Source: Chamaecyparis obtusa
Taxonomy: Eukaryota; Streptophyta; Pinopsida; Cupressales; Cupressaceae
Length of the DNA stretch: 64,000 bases
Direction of reading: 5' to 3'
Assembly (NCBI GenBank): GCA_027943335.1
Contig: BSBK01002088.1
Coordinates: 62,001-126,000, forward strand
Under the pieces are notes generated by a model. The model saw only the letters and a program-made list of their open reading frames with translations. It ran no database searches and had not been told where the DNA came from. Made by a program: the position numbers and the translations under genes. Of the stretch, positions 11,071 through 21,866 are shown one piece after another (the stretch's first letter is position 1; the number at the start of each line of letters is the position of its first letter).

Positions 11071-12545
11071 TGCCTACTTTTCCATCATCTCATAATTTAG
11101 TTTAGTAGCCTGCAAGGATTTACTAAAAAATTCAATTGGATGTTCAAAATTTTCTTCATCCTTTTGTAGCAATACAACAACAATAGTGTGAAATGATGCA
11201 AAAGAGAATAATGAGAAAGGTTTATTGTAGGCAAGGGATTTCAACACAGGTGCCTCTTGAATAACCTCTTTGAGTCTATCAAAATCATGTTTAGATTCAA
11301 CAGTCCATTGGAACTTAACATCCTTTTTGAGTAGCTTGACTATTGGTTTGACAATTTCAGCAAAGTTTGCAATAAACCTTCTAACACAATTAATTTTTCC
11401 CAAAAAGGACTGCATACCCTTGAGATTTTTTGGTGCACTGACCCTCTAGATAGCCTCTACCCTTTCTAGGTCAATCCTTATTCCATCCTTTGATACAATG
11501 TTCCCTAACAACTTTCCTTCTTTAACTGCAAAGTTAAATTTTTTTGGGTTTAGGGACACACCATATTCTAGAGCCTTGCTAAAAAAATTTTCAAGATAAG
11601 AACAATGGTCATCTTATTTCTTGGAATAGGTAGTCATGTCATCTTGGTAAAAAACCATAAATAGATCTATGTACTCCTTGAACGCAACATCCATGGCTCT
11701 TTGGAAAGTTGCTCCAGCATTTGTTAGACCAAATGGAATTCTGAAGTAGACATAAGTTCCCCAAGGTGTTGTGAAGGTAGTTTTAAACTGTTCAGATTCT
11801 TTCACCAACACTTGGTTGTATCCAGAGAATCCATCCATCATAGATAGTAATTCACATCCAATAAATTTATGCAACATTGCTTCCATGTTGGGAAAATAAT
11901 AGTTATATTTTAGAGATGCAACATTTAGGTTTCTAAAATCCACAAACAACCTAATATCCCCATTTTTCTCTCTGACTGGGACTAGGTTAGATACCCAAGT
12001 TGAGTGCCTTATGGGCTAGATTATTCCTACATCACTCAACTTGACCAGTTCCTATTGTATTTTTGGAGCCAATAATGGGTTTATAGGCCTTTGCTTCTGT
12101 CTAAATGGCTTGACATCTTGCTTTAATGGGATTTCATGTTGGAAAAGGTCTTCCCTATAGGCTTTTAGGTCATCATAAGACCATGCAAACATATGCTTGT
12201 GTTTTCTTAACAACTTTATCAGATTGTATCTTACTTGAGGATCCAACCCTTTTCCAATATAAATCATTTGAGGTGTATTATGTGATCCCAATTTTACCTC
12301 TTCTAAATCTTCTATTTTAGCATTACTAGTCTTTAACATGTGATCATCCTGACTACTATATAATTCTTTTAGTTCAATGAAACCTTTAGGAATGTGATTT
12401 GTACTCAAATAGATTACCTCATTTCCCATGACCATATCTTTACCATCAACCTCTTCAACCAAAGTGTTATAGTCTATGAGCTAATCTTCATAAGTGTCAA
12501 GGCATTGAATAAACTTTAGAATATCTTGGTAATCTTCAAAAACTT
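11071..12545 (-). pseudogene. pol: Tat-like reverse transcriptase and first RNase H
   Basis: Read on minus, a linker domain (FAWSYDDLK near 12170) leads into reverse transcriptase (about 12060-11500) with VDFRNLN, MMDGFSGYNQ, MPFGL-like IPFGLTNAGATFQ and the catalytic motif YQDD near 11640. The Ty3-type RNase H core (FSFASFH, PIEFFSKSL) follows at about 11220-11090. All segments share one frame with the upstream protease and second RNase H, apart from stop codons. This is the oldest layer of the nest at 10455-38680. Confidence 0.9.
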
Positions 12546-12546
12546 G

Positions 12547-13300
12547 CTAGTTATAAATGTTGTCTGGGAAAACTGGCCTAGATTTTATTTCCACTATTGA
12601 TACTCTAGAAAAATTTACATCATCTCCTTTTAAAGCAACATTAGCTAAAAAATCAGCCATAATGTTTTTAGACCTTTCCACCCAACAGATGTTGAAACAT
12701 TCAAATAATTCAATCTGATCCCAAATAGCATGTTTATATAATTTTAATCTATCATTTTTAATAGCATACTTGGATCTAACTTGTGCTACCACAATCTTAG
12801 AATCACCATAAAATTTTAAACACTTTATCCCATATTTTATGGCAATGCTCAATCCTAAAGATAGTGCTTCATATTCAGCAGTATTGTTTGTACATTGAAA
12901 AGTCAATAGAAAAGAGCACTTGAAAGTGGCACCTAATGGAGATATGAATAGGATTCTAGCTCCTGAGCCTTCTTTTGAAAAAGCTCCATCAAAATGAATT
13001 TTCCATAACCCATTGTGTTGTTCTTTCAGTTCTCCAATCAATGAGTCAGCATCTTCTTCTTGTGGAATGAGTTTTTCCACTCTAAAGTTTTCCATATCAA
13101 CATCCACACAACAATTTAGATCATCAACATCAATTAATTCAATCATGTGTGGGGTCCAACTTTCTCTAGATACTTTGACATTATTTCCATCAATGTTAAA
13201 ATTTTCAAAAGACAAGTCACATTGGATACTACCTCCCATCGATGCACTCCACTTTCTTGATAATAACATTACATACTAAGGTGGGATATCAACCACCAAG
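12547..13300 (-). pseudogene. Tat-like second RNase H, upstream of RT
   Basis: In the segment read from 13269 a block with SRKWSASMGGS leads into an RNase H domain of the RVT_3 type. The four catalytic acids are present: Asp in KIHFDGAF (residue 94), Glu in NNTAEYEAL (132), Asp in FYGDSK (156) and Asp in NIMADFLAN (206). It is separate from the native RNase H that follows RT. Tat elements are known to carry an extra archaeal-type RNase H. Here it lies between protease and RT. The same order is seen at 55834-57096. Confidence 0.88.
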
Positions 13301-13510
13301 ACACTCATTGTTAACAACCTATTTGGGTAAGTTGCTAGCTTGTAAGGAAATGATTTAATATTACCAATAACTCACACTTATCTTGAGTCCCTGGCCTGAC
13401 ATCTTCCATGAGGTGTATCTACCTTCAATCCAATATACCTCATTTCTTCTATAGGCATAATAGTATTAGAAGCTCCTGATTCAATCATGCAATTCTTTAA
13501 AAGTTTCCCA
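13301..13510 (-). pseudogene. pol: Tat-like aspartic protease (C-terminal part)
   Basis: The motif IESGASNTIMP (about 13470) is the retroviral-type protease active site with Asp changed to Glu; the + strand copy has IDSGASNTVMP. The N-terminal half lies 13.1 kb away, right of 26615. When the composite insert and one TTTAC are left out, the DPFFLS region joins VNGKLLKN in frame. Confidence 0.88.
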
Positions 13511-13515
13511 TTTAC
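13511..13515. other. Target site duplication TTTAC, left copy
   Basis: TTTAC here and at 26611-26615 flank the composite Sirevirus-like element exactly. A 5-bp duplication is what LTR retroelement integrases leave. Confidence 0.95.
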
Positions 13516-14522
13516 TATTGGAAATTTGGCTGATTTGATTACATAGATGTTGTCATTATGGAAACATATGATCCACATGAAGATCGCACAGGTCAGAGAG
13601 CTAGTATGACAGAGCGCAATGCAAAATTGTCTGAGTATGAGACGGTATTTTTACCAGTGAACCTACACATAATTTTTGATTGTGATGTTGATTGGAGTAA
13701 GTTCAATGCTTGCACACTTGAACATAGACTCTATGATGACTATTGAAGACCCATCTCAGAGCACAAGTTAGTACAGCATGTACGAAAGAAGTTATGATAG
13801 TTTTACTAAAGACGGTGTCAAGCCGACAGGACAGAATATGAAGATAGAATTAGTAAAGAGTTAAGTGATTATTTTGTTTATCAAAATAATGACTTATCAA
13901 TATAAAGGGATGACATCCTAGATGTTAACCCTTGGATAAAGTTATTTGTATAAATGTAATTGTAATTTTAATTTTAAGTAAAGAAGAGAAGTAATGAAAT
14001 GTAATGAAGTAGTGACATGATGCGAAATATATGATAGCGGTAGTGAAAGAGCAGTGAAGAGATATTGATGCAAGTAGTATAAGGTTATGTACCTTAACCT
14101 ACTTTTTTAATCAGTTTATATGGTACATTACTTTTTTGGATAGTTGGATAATCTGGTAATCACATTTTGTATTGACAACTCCTAACAGGGTTGAGGCTTC
14201 TAACAAGGTCTATAGTCCCTTAATCACGATTGATACACTATATGCTTGTAATAGACTCCTAATAGGGTCAAAATCCTTAACATGATACTTTTGATTAGTT
14301 GATCTTTGTTGGTACCATCCCCATTGGGGTTTTCCCTTGGCCAGGGTTTCCTCGAGAACAAATAATGTGTTATGAGTTCTTTATTTTTATTGCTATGCAT
14401 GTTGTTTAGCTTCTTATGTTATCCATGTATAAAGATAATCTGTTATATCCATAATTGGGCAAAAGATAAAGTTTTTAGAATACTGATTCACCCCCCCCTC
14501 TCAATATTCCCTATTTCTAACA
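13516..14522 (+). repeat. 5' LTR of the outer Sirevirus-like element
   Basis: Starts TATTGG (decayed TGTTGG) and ends CTAACA. TATAAAG box at 13901. It has the conserved GATTCACCCCCCCC..CTCTCA block near its end, shared by the related LTRs here. Paired with 25611-26610. Confidence 0.93.
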
Positions 14523-14524
14523 AT

Positions 14525-14536
14525 TGGTATCAGAGC
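14525..14536 (+). other. Primer binding site, initiator-Met tRNA type
   Basis: TGGTATCAGAGC two bases after the LTR end, as in the related elements at 20085 and, on minus, 35738. Confidence 0.92.
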
Positions 14537-14593
14537 TTAGTTACTTGGAAAAGAATCATTTAAGAAAAGCCTAGCAACTTGAGTAAGATCTCT

Positions 14594-15880
14594 ATGGATA
14601 TGGATCAACTATAGAAGAATCTTGAAGAAGCTCTTGAATAGATTGACTTTCTTACTATTGAAAAAGACACTTTGAAAAGAAAATATGATGATGCAAAGAA
14701 CCTCATTGAGAAAATGAAAAACAAGTTGGAAGATCTGAGATCTGAAAAGGAATCTGAAGTCCTTATTGAGGATTGTGATGACAATTTAGAAAAAGAAAAT
14801 GAGATCCTTAAGTATGAACTGAAGATAGAAAATCTGAAGCTTAGTTTGAAAGATGGAAATGGAAAGAATGAAAAAAATCTAAAATCTAAGAATGAAAGTC
14901 TAAAGATTGAAAATGAAGGACTAAAATCTAAACTTGGTAAAGAAACATCTGAACTTGAGAAAGTAAATTTGTGGTATGTTGAACTTGAGAAATATAATAA
15001 GATTGTGAAAGGTGAACTGACTCAATCCAAACAACAACTTGAAAGGCTATATTCAACTAGTGAGAAGATTAATGAACAAATATCTTATCAAAAACCATTC
15101 TATGATAAGACTGGTCTTGGATTCAACACTTTTAAAGAAAATGATGAAAGCAAGGAACTAGATCTGAAAATATCTGAAAGCATATATGAGAAGAAGTCTG
15201 ATGAGATCAACAAATCTAAAGATACACCTAAAGAAGAAGAATCACCTAAGCAGGAGGAATCACCCAAAGGTATGCAAAGAGAATTAAAAGGTAGATGTTT
15301 TGCTTGTAATACTATTGGTCATATGAAGAGAGATTGCATGGGTAAGCAATTTAAACCTCTTAATGGTTATTGTTATAATTGTCATGGTTTTGGACATAAA
15401 GCTATTGAATGTAGGAAACCTAAATTTATTGATAATAATGATGGTAGTAGAATGTTTAGGAATACTAACAATGTAGATAAGAAACCTACTGAAGACATGA
15501 ACAGAAGAAACAGAGTAATATGTTATAGATGAAACAAGGTTGGACACATTGCTAGAAATTGCAGATCACAAATCAATCAGTTTGGACCAAGATATGGGAA
15601 CACTAGAATTGTTTGTTAGATATGCAACAAGATTGGACATATAGCAAGGTTTTTTAGAATGAACAATAGAGTTTTTCATCCTAATCCTTATCCTAGAAAT
15701 CATGCAAGAAGAAATGAAGATGCAAGTAATAGTTAGAAAGGATGCTATAGTAATTCAGATGAAGTGAAGTTTATCAAAAGCATAGATCAAGGAGACATAT
15801 TCAACATTGAAGGTAATCAAGAAGGTGAAGTATCAAAAGGTAAGAATGAATCTTTACTTCACCTATCTCAAAGTACTTAA
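14594..15880 (+). pseudogene. gag: Reduced Gag: coiled coil and four zinc knuckles
   Basis: ATG 14594 opens a 428-codon frame only 58 bases after the primer site. About 200 residues of Lys/Glu-rich coiled coil come first, then the DKTGLGF motif seen in plant copia Gag, a Pro/Glu/Lys-rich linker and four CCHC zinc knuckles (about 15297-15660; first two are CFACNTIGHMKRDC and CYNCHGFGHKAIEC). No capsid-like domain precedes the coiled coil, unlike typical copia Gag. Stops lie at 14612, 14639, 15530 (at a knuckle Cys), 15617 and 15734. The last knuckle has also lost residues. The inner element and the element at 29330-36973 encode the same layout. Confidence 0.86.
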
Positions 15881-16265
15881 TTTATGAAAATTACAGTGGA
15901 ATAGGAACTTAGATTAGTGTAGAAGTAGATATATGATGAACTGAGTCTTGCACATTTAATGCAAGATAGTATATGATGTTCTAATGCTATGGTTAAGAGC
16001 GTAAAGAAAAATATTATGTTTTGCAAGATCACAAGAAGTTTTAAGTTTTACAAGTTAGAAGAAATAGCTTTTTGGAAAGAAGAGGCAAAAAAACTGAATG
16101 CGATGTCAGATCTAAGTGAGATTGAATTAATAAAAGGTCATGATCGGTATTATTTGATCATCAAAGTGAATTTAAGTGTTAAGGAGGTCAAAGAGTAGTG
16201 ATTGGAAGCATTTTGCAAGGATTCAGAGAAGAATTTTGTGTCGAATCTATGCAAGCCCTAAAATC
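15881..16265 (+). other. Spacer between reduced Gag and ORF2
   Basis: 385 bases with a 69-codon frame at 15989-16198. The inner element's matching stretch is full of stops, so I treat this as leader rather than a gene. It ends in a GCCCTAAAATCATG context that sets the ORF2 start. Confidence 0.5.
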
Positions 16266-17701
16266 ATGAAATCAAGGTATTTTACTTGACAGATCTTTAA
16301 ATCAGTGAAGGAATTAGAAAAAATCATGGATGTTTATTTAATACACAATGTCAGAGATAAGAATAGACCTAAGTTGAAAAGGGAACCAATAGAACCCTTG
16401 GAAGATGATCCTAGGTTAGCTTTATCATCCGTACTAGATAGAGTTATACATGTAGAGAATGTCAGAAGTTATCTTGGATGCAAACTAGAGATTGTTAGTG
16501 ATAGTGATTTCACCAATGAATATCAGAAGATCCACAATTAGGAGATGAAATTGAAAGAAGGATTTGAACATTTGAAAGACAATGAAATCATTAAGTATGC
16601 ACTACAGTATGAATTTGAAAATGAAGAATGTACTAAGATTATCTTAAGCAGAATTAATAATGGAAAGTTTTGGTTAGAAGATAGAGTGATAGAAATCATA
16701 GCTAATTTGATTCATGAAGTCACTGGATTATCTAAAACTAGATCCATTCCTTTAAATGAGGAAAACATGAGGAAAATAGTCATAGATAACACAAATTCAT
16801 CCTATAATGGTAGAGGAATTGTGATTAGTAAGATTCAACAATATGATGTCAGATACTTATGCAAGATCCTAACCACTAAGTTTTGTGCAAATTCAAGAGA
16901 GGATGACATGGCAGCTAGAATAATACATGTAGCTTATCTGATGTGTGTTGACAAGGTACAAGTTGATATGTGTGAGATTCTGAGAATTCAACTGTTTGAG
17001 AACTTGGAAAAGTTTAAGAAAACTAAGTATACACAGTTTAGGTTCTCATCCTTAACCACCTATATGTTTTTTCATCTATTGAGAAGATTTCCTTACACCA
17101 TTGGAAATGACTAGAATGATGGCCAAACTACAATTGAAAGGATTAACCTAGTGTACAAAATGCATGTTATTGACAAAGTGAATGAGAGTACAGTACTAGT
17201 AATCAAGACATTTCAGAATATTGTGTCTAGCAAATCAAGGATCCCATAGTCTCTTGTGGAGAAGTATAAAGATGTCATATGTTTTATGGTTGATACTGAC
17301 TTTACCTACATTGAAGTAGTAGAACCTAGAATAGAGTTCATAGACCCTCTTGGCTATGAGATATCTAAGGTAGAGATAGAGGAGTATGTTAGCAGGTTAC
17401 TTAAGTGTAAGTTGGACACTCATTGCAATAGGTTTGGAACCTTTGAGGAGAACTTCAATTCCGCAAACACCGACCTTGAAGAGAAGTAGTCTAAAAAAAG
17501 AGTTGAGAGTACTATAAAGAAAATCCTAAAAGACACAGGGATGAAAGAGCATGAATTTTTAGTAGAAAAGCAAACAACAGTAGCAATCAGAGATATTGGA
17601 CAAAAAGAAGTTTTGTATGTTCCACCTTTATCATCAATTGCATCACAACAAGAAGTAACAAAAGTGAAGTTGAAAGTGGAATAAATTGAGAAGGATCAAG
17701 A
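16266..17701 (+). pseudogene. ORF2 N-terminal domain (outer element)
   Basis: Likely start ATG 16266. The globular region (about 16545-17110) contains EVTGLS, SYNGRGIVISKI and a stretch ending FRFSSLTTYMFFHLLRRFP. Then KYKDVICFMVD and a DPLGYEI block follow. All of these match the ORF2 at 31038-34037 on minus in the same order, so it is a conserved protein. I know no function for it; a link to the plant retroelement accessory or env-like proteins is only a guess. Stops lie at 16287, 16539-16541, 17112-17114, 17247 (TAG at a recurrent site), 17487-17489 and 17682. A TRIM interrupts it at 17702. Confidence 0.72.
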
Positions 17702-18030
17702 TGTTACAAGTAGTAGTTGTTGCACCAAAAGATTGACCTGTTAATGCCTGATACAACCACTAGACTTATAGAACATGGGAGGCTGTTAAACCATGTCATG
17801 AATGCTAAAGGGAGACATTAGCAGTTAGTCCAATAATCCCCCCCTCAGCATCACCTGACGAGATTCAAACCTATGAGAAGCTCTGATACCACTTGTTATA
17901 AGTACTAGTTGTTGTTGCACCAATAGATCAACCTGTTAATGCCCGATACAACCACTAGACTTATAGAACACGGGAGGTTGTTAAACCATGTCACAAATCC
18001 TGAAGGGAAACATTGGCAGTTAGTCCAACA
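17702..18030 (-). mobile_element. TRIM (miniature terminal-repeat retrotransposon)
   Basis: A 329-bp element with two direct terminal repeats, 17702-17835 (134 bp) and 17894-18030 (137 bp). On minus each starts TGTTGGACTAACTGCC or close to it and ends TATAACA or close to it. The 58-bp core holds an initiator-Met primer site (TGGTATCAGAGC, minus, 17881-17892) and a purine tract (GAGGGGGGGATTAT, minus, about 17835). Flanks are CAAGA (17697-17701) and CAAAA (18031-18035), a target duplication with one change. Leaving it out keeps the ORF2 frame open. Confidence 0.86.
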
Positions 18031-19095
18031 CAAAAAGCAAAGATATCCACAGGATCCACTTCCTCCACACCTAGAAAAAGAGTAAAGGAAAGTGCTACTA
18101 GACTAGGAAAGAGGCAGAAGACATTAGTGCAACCAGTTTCAATAAAAAATTGTAGAAATCAAAGATGATGGAACTTCTATTAAGAAGAAATCTTGGAAAC
18201 CTAAAGTTGAGAAGCTTCATGAGAAGATCATTGAGGATGGAGACTTTACAAGAATGAATAAGTACTATGATCTTTATGATTATGAAGAGAGACTTAATCT
18301 GGAGAATGCAGTAGTAAAGCATATGATTTTGTCTAATAAGAAGTTTGATACAATTTAGGGTTAGATACCTGATGATTTGTATAATAAACTTGTGAATAGG
18401 AAGAAGAGAGCATTAGAGGAAGAAACAACTATTAGAGAAAATCTTGTAAGGAAGCTTTGTGTAATAAAATATGAAGCACATTTTGGTCAGATAATGAAAG
18501 CCTTAAGCACCCCTTTAAGAACCAAGAAGAGAACCATTCTGATTATGGAAGGTAGATATGAGGAAGTTAACTCAGAAATAGAGCAAGTAATTATCAAGGT
18601 TATGTCAGAAAATGTTGGAGAATCATCAGTTACAATAGAGAAAGCATGTGTAACAGAACAAGAGGACATTCCCTCTCCACTAGCCATTAACATTGAAGAT
18701 GAAGTCATGAATGTAGAAGGAACAAAGATAATCTTGGATACTGATGATAATGTATTCAATAATTTGGAGAACATTGTTAACAATTCAGCCTTTGAAGAGT
18801 AGGAAACTACAAAAGGAGAAGAGAAAGCAGAAATCACTATTATAGAATCCTCAGTGATAGAAAAACAAGCACCCATTCCCACTAAAGAAGATATTAGTCT
18901 TACTCTTGAGACTAGAAAGAAGAATCATATTGGATCTATGATTGAGAATTTGGGAAAGGAAGTAGATGATGATGATCAGTTGGAATTGATCACATCCTTG
19001 AACAAGATCATTGGCAAGAACAAGAAAGTGAAAAGTCTTGAAGGATGGCTGAAGGAACTTATTGAGAAGTTACAAAACATTGTAACTACACAAAT
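18031..19095 (+). pseudogene. ORF2 middle region (outer element)
   Basis: The frame resumes after the TRIM with a Ser/Thr linker and a basic stretch (TPRKRVKE, LGKRQK) that could act as a nuclear signal. A one-base shift near 18149, in an A-run, moves it into the frame used to 19095. It then carries LNLENAVVKHMILSNKKF, matched in the inner element by LNLENAMVTHMILSNKKF, an acidic region and helical segments. The inner element entered at 19096. Confidence 0.7.
19091..19095. other. Target site duplication CAAAT, left copy
   Basis: Perfect match to 24667-24671 on the far side of the inner element. Confidence 0.95.
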
Positions 19096-20082
19096 TGTTG
19101 GCAATTTAGCTGAGGTATGTACATAGATGTTGTCATTATGGAAACATATGTTCCCCATGAAGAGTGCATAATTTGGAAAGTAAGTATGGAAGATCACAAA
19201 CTAAAATTGTCTAAGTATGAAACAGTGATTTTGACAGAGCACCCGATATAGTTTGTTTTGGTGATGTTCACTAGAGCATGATAAAAGTTTGTGTAGTTGA
19301 ACATAGACTCTATGGTGTCTAAGGATACCCCATCTTAGTGTGCAAAAGAGTATAGACAATATGGACAAAGTTATGAATATTTTACCGATGATAGAGTACA
19401 GCCGACAGTGTAGTTTTGAAGAAAAAACTAGTAAATGAATTAAGGGATTATTTTTCTTGTCAAAATAATGACTTAATATTATAAAGAGATGAAATCCTAG
19501 ATGTTTACTCTTGGATAAAGATATGAAATCTGACAAGAGAAAGATATTATGTTTGTATCTTGTATAAATAAAGATGTACCGAGCATACTTGAAATGTAAC
19601 ATGTAATATATGTAAATTGTGATAGTAGCAAAAGTTGTTGATGTGAAGTTGTAAGCAGTACCATATTGTAATTAGTAAACATTTGTATTACTTGTTTAGG
19701 TAGTGAGCTCATCTGGTAATCAGGTTTTGTATCTACAACTCCTAACAGGGTTGAGGCTTCTAACAAGGAATATAGTCCCTTAATCAGGACTGATACACTA
19801 TATGATTGTAATAGGCTCCTAACAAGGTTAACATCCTTAACTGGATATCTTTTGATTAGTGGATCTTTGTGGGTACCATCCCCACTGGGGTTTTTCCTTG
19901 GCTAGGGTTTCCTTGAGAACATATCATGTGTTATGAGTTCTTTACATTTACTGTTATGTATGCTATTTAGTTTCTTATGCTTTGTATGCATTAAAGTAAT
20001 CTGTTATATCCATAAGTGGGCAAAAGAAAAAGTTTGTGAAATACTAATTCACCCCCCCTCTCAGTATTTCCTATTTCTAACA
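19096..20082 (+). repeat. 5' LTR of the inner element
   Basis: TGTTGG...CTAACA, 987 bp, TATAAAG at 19480-19486. Closest partner is 23675-24666. Confidence 0.93.
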
Positions 20083-20084
20083 AT

Positions 20085-20096
20085 TGGTATCAGAGC
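20085..20096 (+). other. Primer binding site, initiator-Met tRNA type
   Basis: TGGTATCAGAGC two bases after the LTR. Confidence 0.92.
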
Positions 20097-20153
20097 ACAG
20101 TTACTCAGAGAAGAAACATTCAAGGAAAGCCTAGCAGCTTGAGTAAGATCTCT

Positions 20154-21493
20154 ATGGATATGGATCAATTATAGAAGAATCTTGAAGAAGCTCTTGAGTA
20201 GATTGATATGCTTACTGATGAAAGAAGCACGTTGAAAAGGAAGTATGATGATGCAAAGAATATTATTGACAAATTTAAAGGTAAGATAGAAGATCTGAAA
20301 TCTAAGAAAGGATCTAAAATTCTTGTTGAAGATTGTGAAGACTTAGAAAAAGAAAATGTGATCCTTAAACATGAATTGAAGATAACAAATCTGAAGCTTA
20401 GCTTGAAAGATGAAAATGGAAATTTGAGATCTGAGAATGAAGTTTAAAGAATGAAAATGAAGATTTGAAATCTAAACTTGGCAAGGTAACATCTGAATTT
20501 GATAAAGTCAAACTACAGTATGATGAACTTGAGAAATACAACAAAATTGTGAAAGGTGAATTGACTCAATCTAAACAATAACTTGAGAGGCTATATTCAA
20601 ATAGTGAAAATATTGATAAGAAAGTATCTTATGGAAAACCATTCTATGACAAAACTGGTCTTGGATTTAACATATTGAAGATAGTTAGTGAAAGCAAGAA
20701 ACTAGATCTGCATGAATGTGAAAGTAGTGAAGAAAAGAAGTTAGATGAGAACAAATCAGAAGAATCACCTAAGCAAGAAGAATCACTGAAGCAAGAAGAT
20801 GCACCAAAACAAGAAGAATCACTGAAGAAAGAAGATGCACCTTAGCAAGAAGAACCACCAAAGCAAGAAGAATCATCCAAAGGTATGCAAAGAGAATTCA
20901 AAAGTAGATGTTTTACATGTAATACTATTGGTCATATGAAGAGATATTGTACAGGTAAACAATTCAAACCTCTAAATGGTGATTGTTATAATTGTCATGG
21001 TTTTGGACATAGAGATATTGAATGTAGAAGATCTAAAATTATTGAGAATAATTACAATAGAAGAATGCCTAGAAATACTAACAATGCAGATCAGAGATCA
21101 ACTGAAGACATGAAAAGAGGAAATGGAATAGTATGTTTCAGATGCAACAAAATTGGACATATTGCTAGAAATTGTAGGACACAAATCAATCAAAAAATAC
21201 CTAGATATGGAACCAATGGAATCACTTGTCAGATATGTAACAAGATTGGACACACAATAAGATTTTGCAAAATGAACAATGGAGGTTATCAACATAACCC
21301 TAACCCTAGAAACTATGTAAGAAGGAATGAAATTGCAGGAAACAAAGAGAAAGGTTGTTGTAGCATTGAAGATGAAGTAAAATTTGTTAAAGGCATAGAT
21401 CAAGGAGGTATATTCAGCATTGAAGGTAATCAATAAGTTAATGTATCTAAAGGTAAGAATGAGTCTTTACCTAACCCTTCTTTAAGCACTTAA
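20154..21493 (+). pseudogene. gag: Reduced Gag of the inner element
   Basis: Starts at ATG 20154 in the same context as 14594. Coiled coil, DKTGLGF, a tandem Pro/Lys/Gln/Glu repeat (KQEES-like units, about 20757-20880), then four intact CCHC knuckles: CFTCNTIGHMKRYC, CYNCHGFGHRDIEC, CFRCNKIGHIARNC and CQICNKIGHTIRFC (about 20906-21270). A one-base deletion near 20441 breaks the frame, and stops lie near 20578, 20845 and 21434. The knuckle half is better kept than in the outer copy. Confidence 0.86.
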
Positions 21494-21866
21494 ATTATGT
21501 GAATTTCTGTAGTTTAGGAAATTAGAATTAGCATAGAGTTAGTTTTTGAATGAGTTAAGTTTTGTGTAGTTAGATGAATTTTTTTTATGTTATACTAATG
21601 CTATGGTTAAGTGTGTAAAAATAAATATTGTGTTTTGCGAGGTCGCAAAAAGATTTATGGTTGCAGGTTTACAGAATCAACTTTTTGGCATTTTGGCGGC
21701 AAAATTATTGAATGCGATGTCAAATCAACTAAATGCAAAGTGTTAAAAGATTGAAATCAAATTTATTATGATTATCAAGCAATTAGAAGTGATTTGGAAG
21801 TGAAGAAAGAAGTTTGGAAGTGATTTGCAGAAGTTGAAGCGTTGATCTAGCGAAAGCCCTAATTTT
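21494..21866 (+). other. Leader and deletion junction before shortened ORF2
   Basis: Non-coding. GCGAAAGCCCTAA near 21852 is the sequence expected just before an ORF2 start. It runs almost directly into LNLENA codons that lie about 2 kb inside ORF2 in the host element. This marks an internal deletion. Confidence 0.65.

Noticed and set aside
15989..16198. Separate 69-codon gene between Gag and ORF2
   Set aside because: The matching region of the inner element is full of stops, so it is likely leader sequence.
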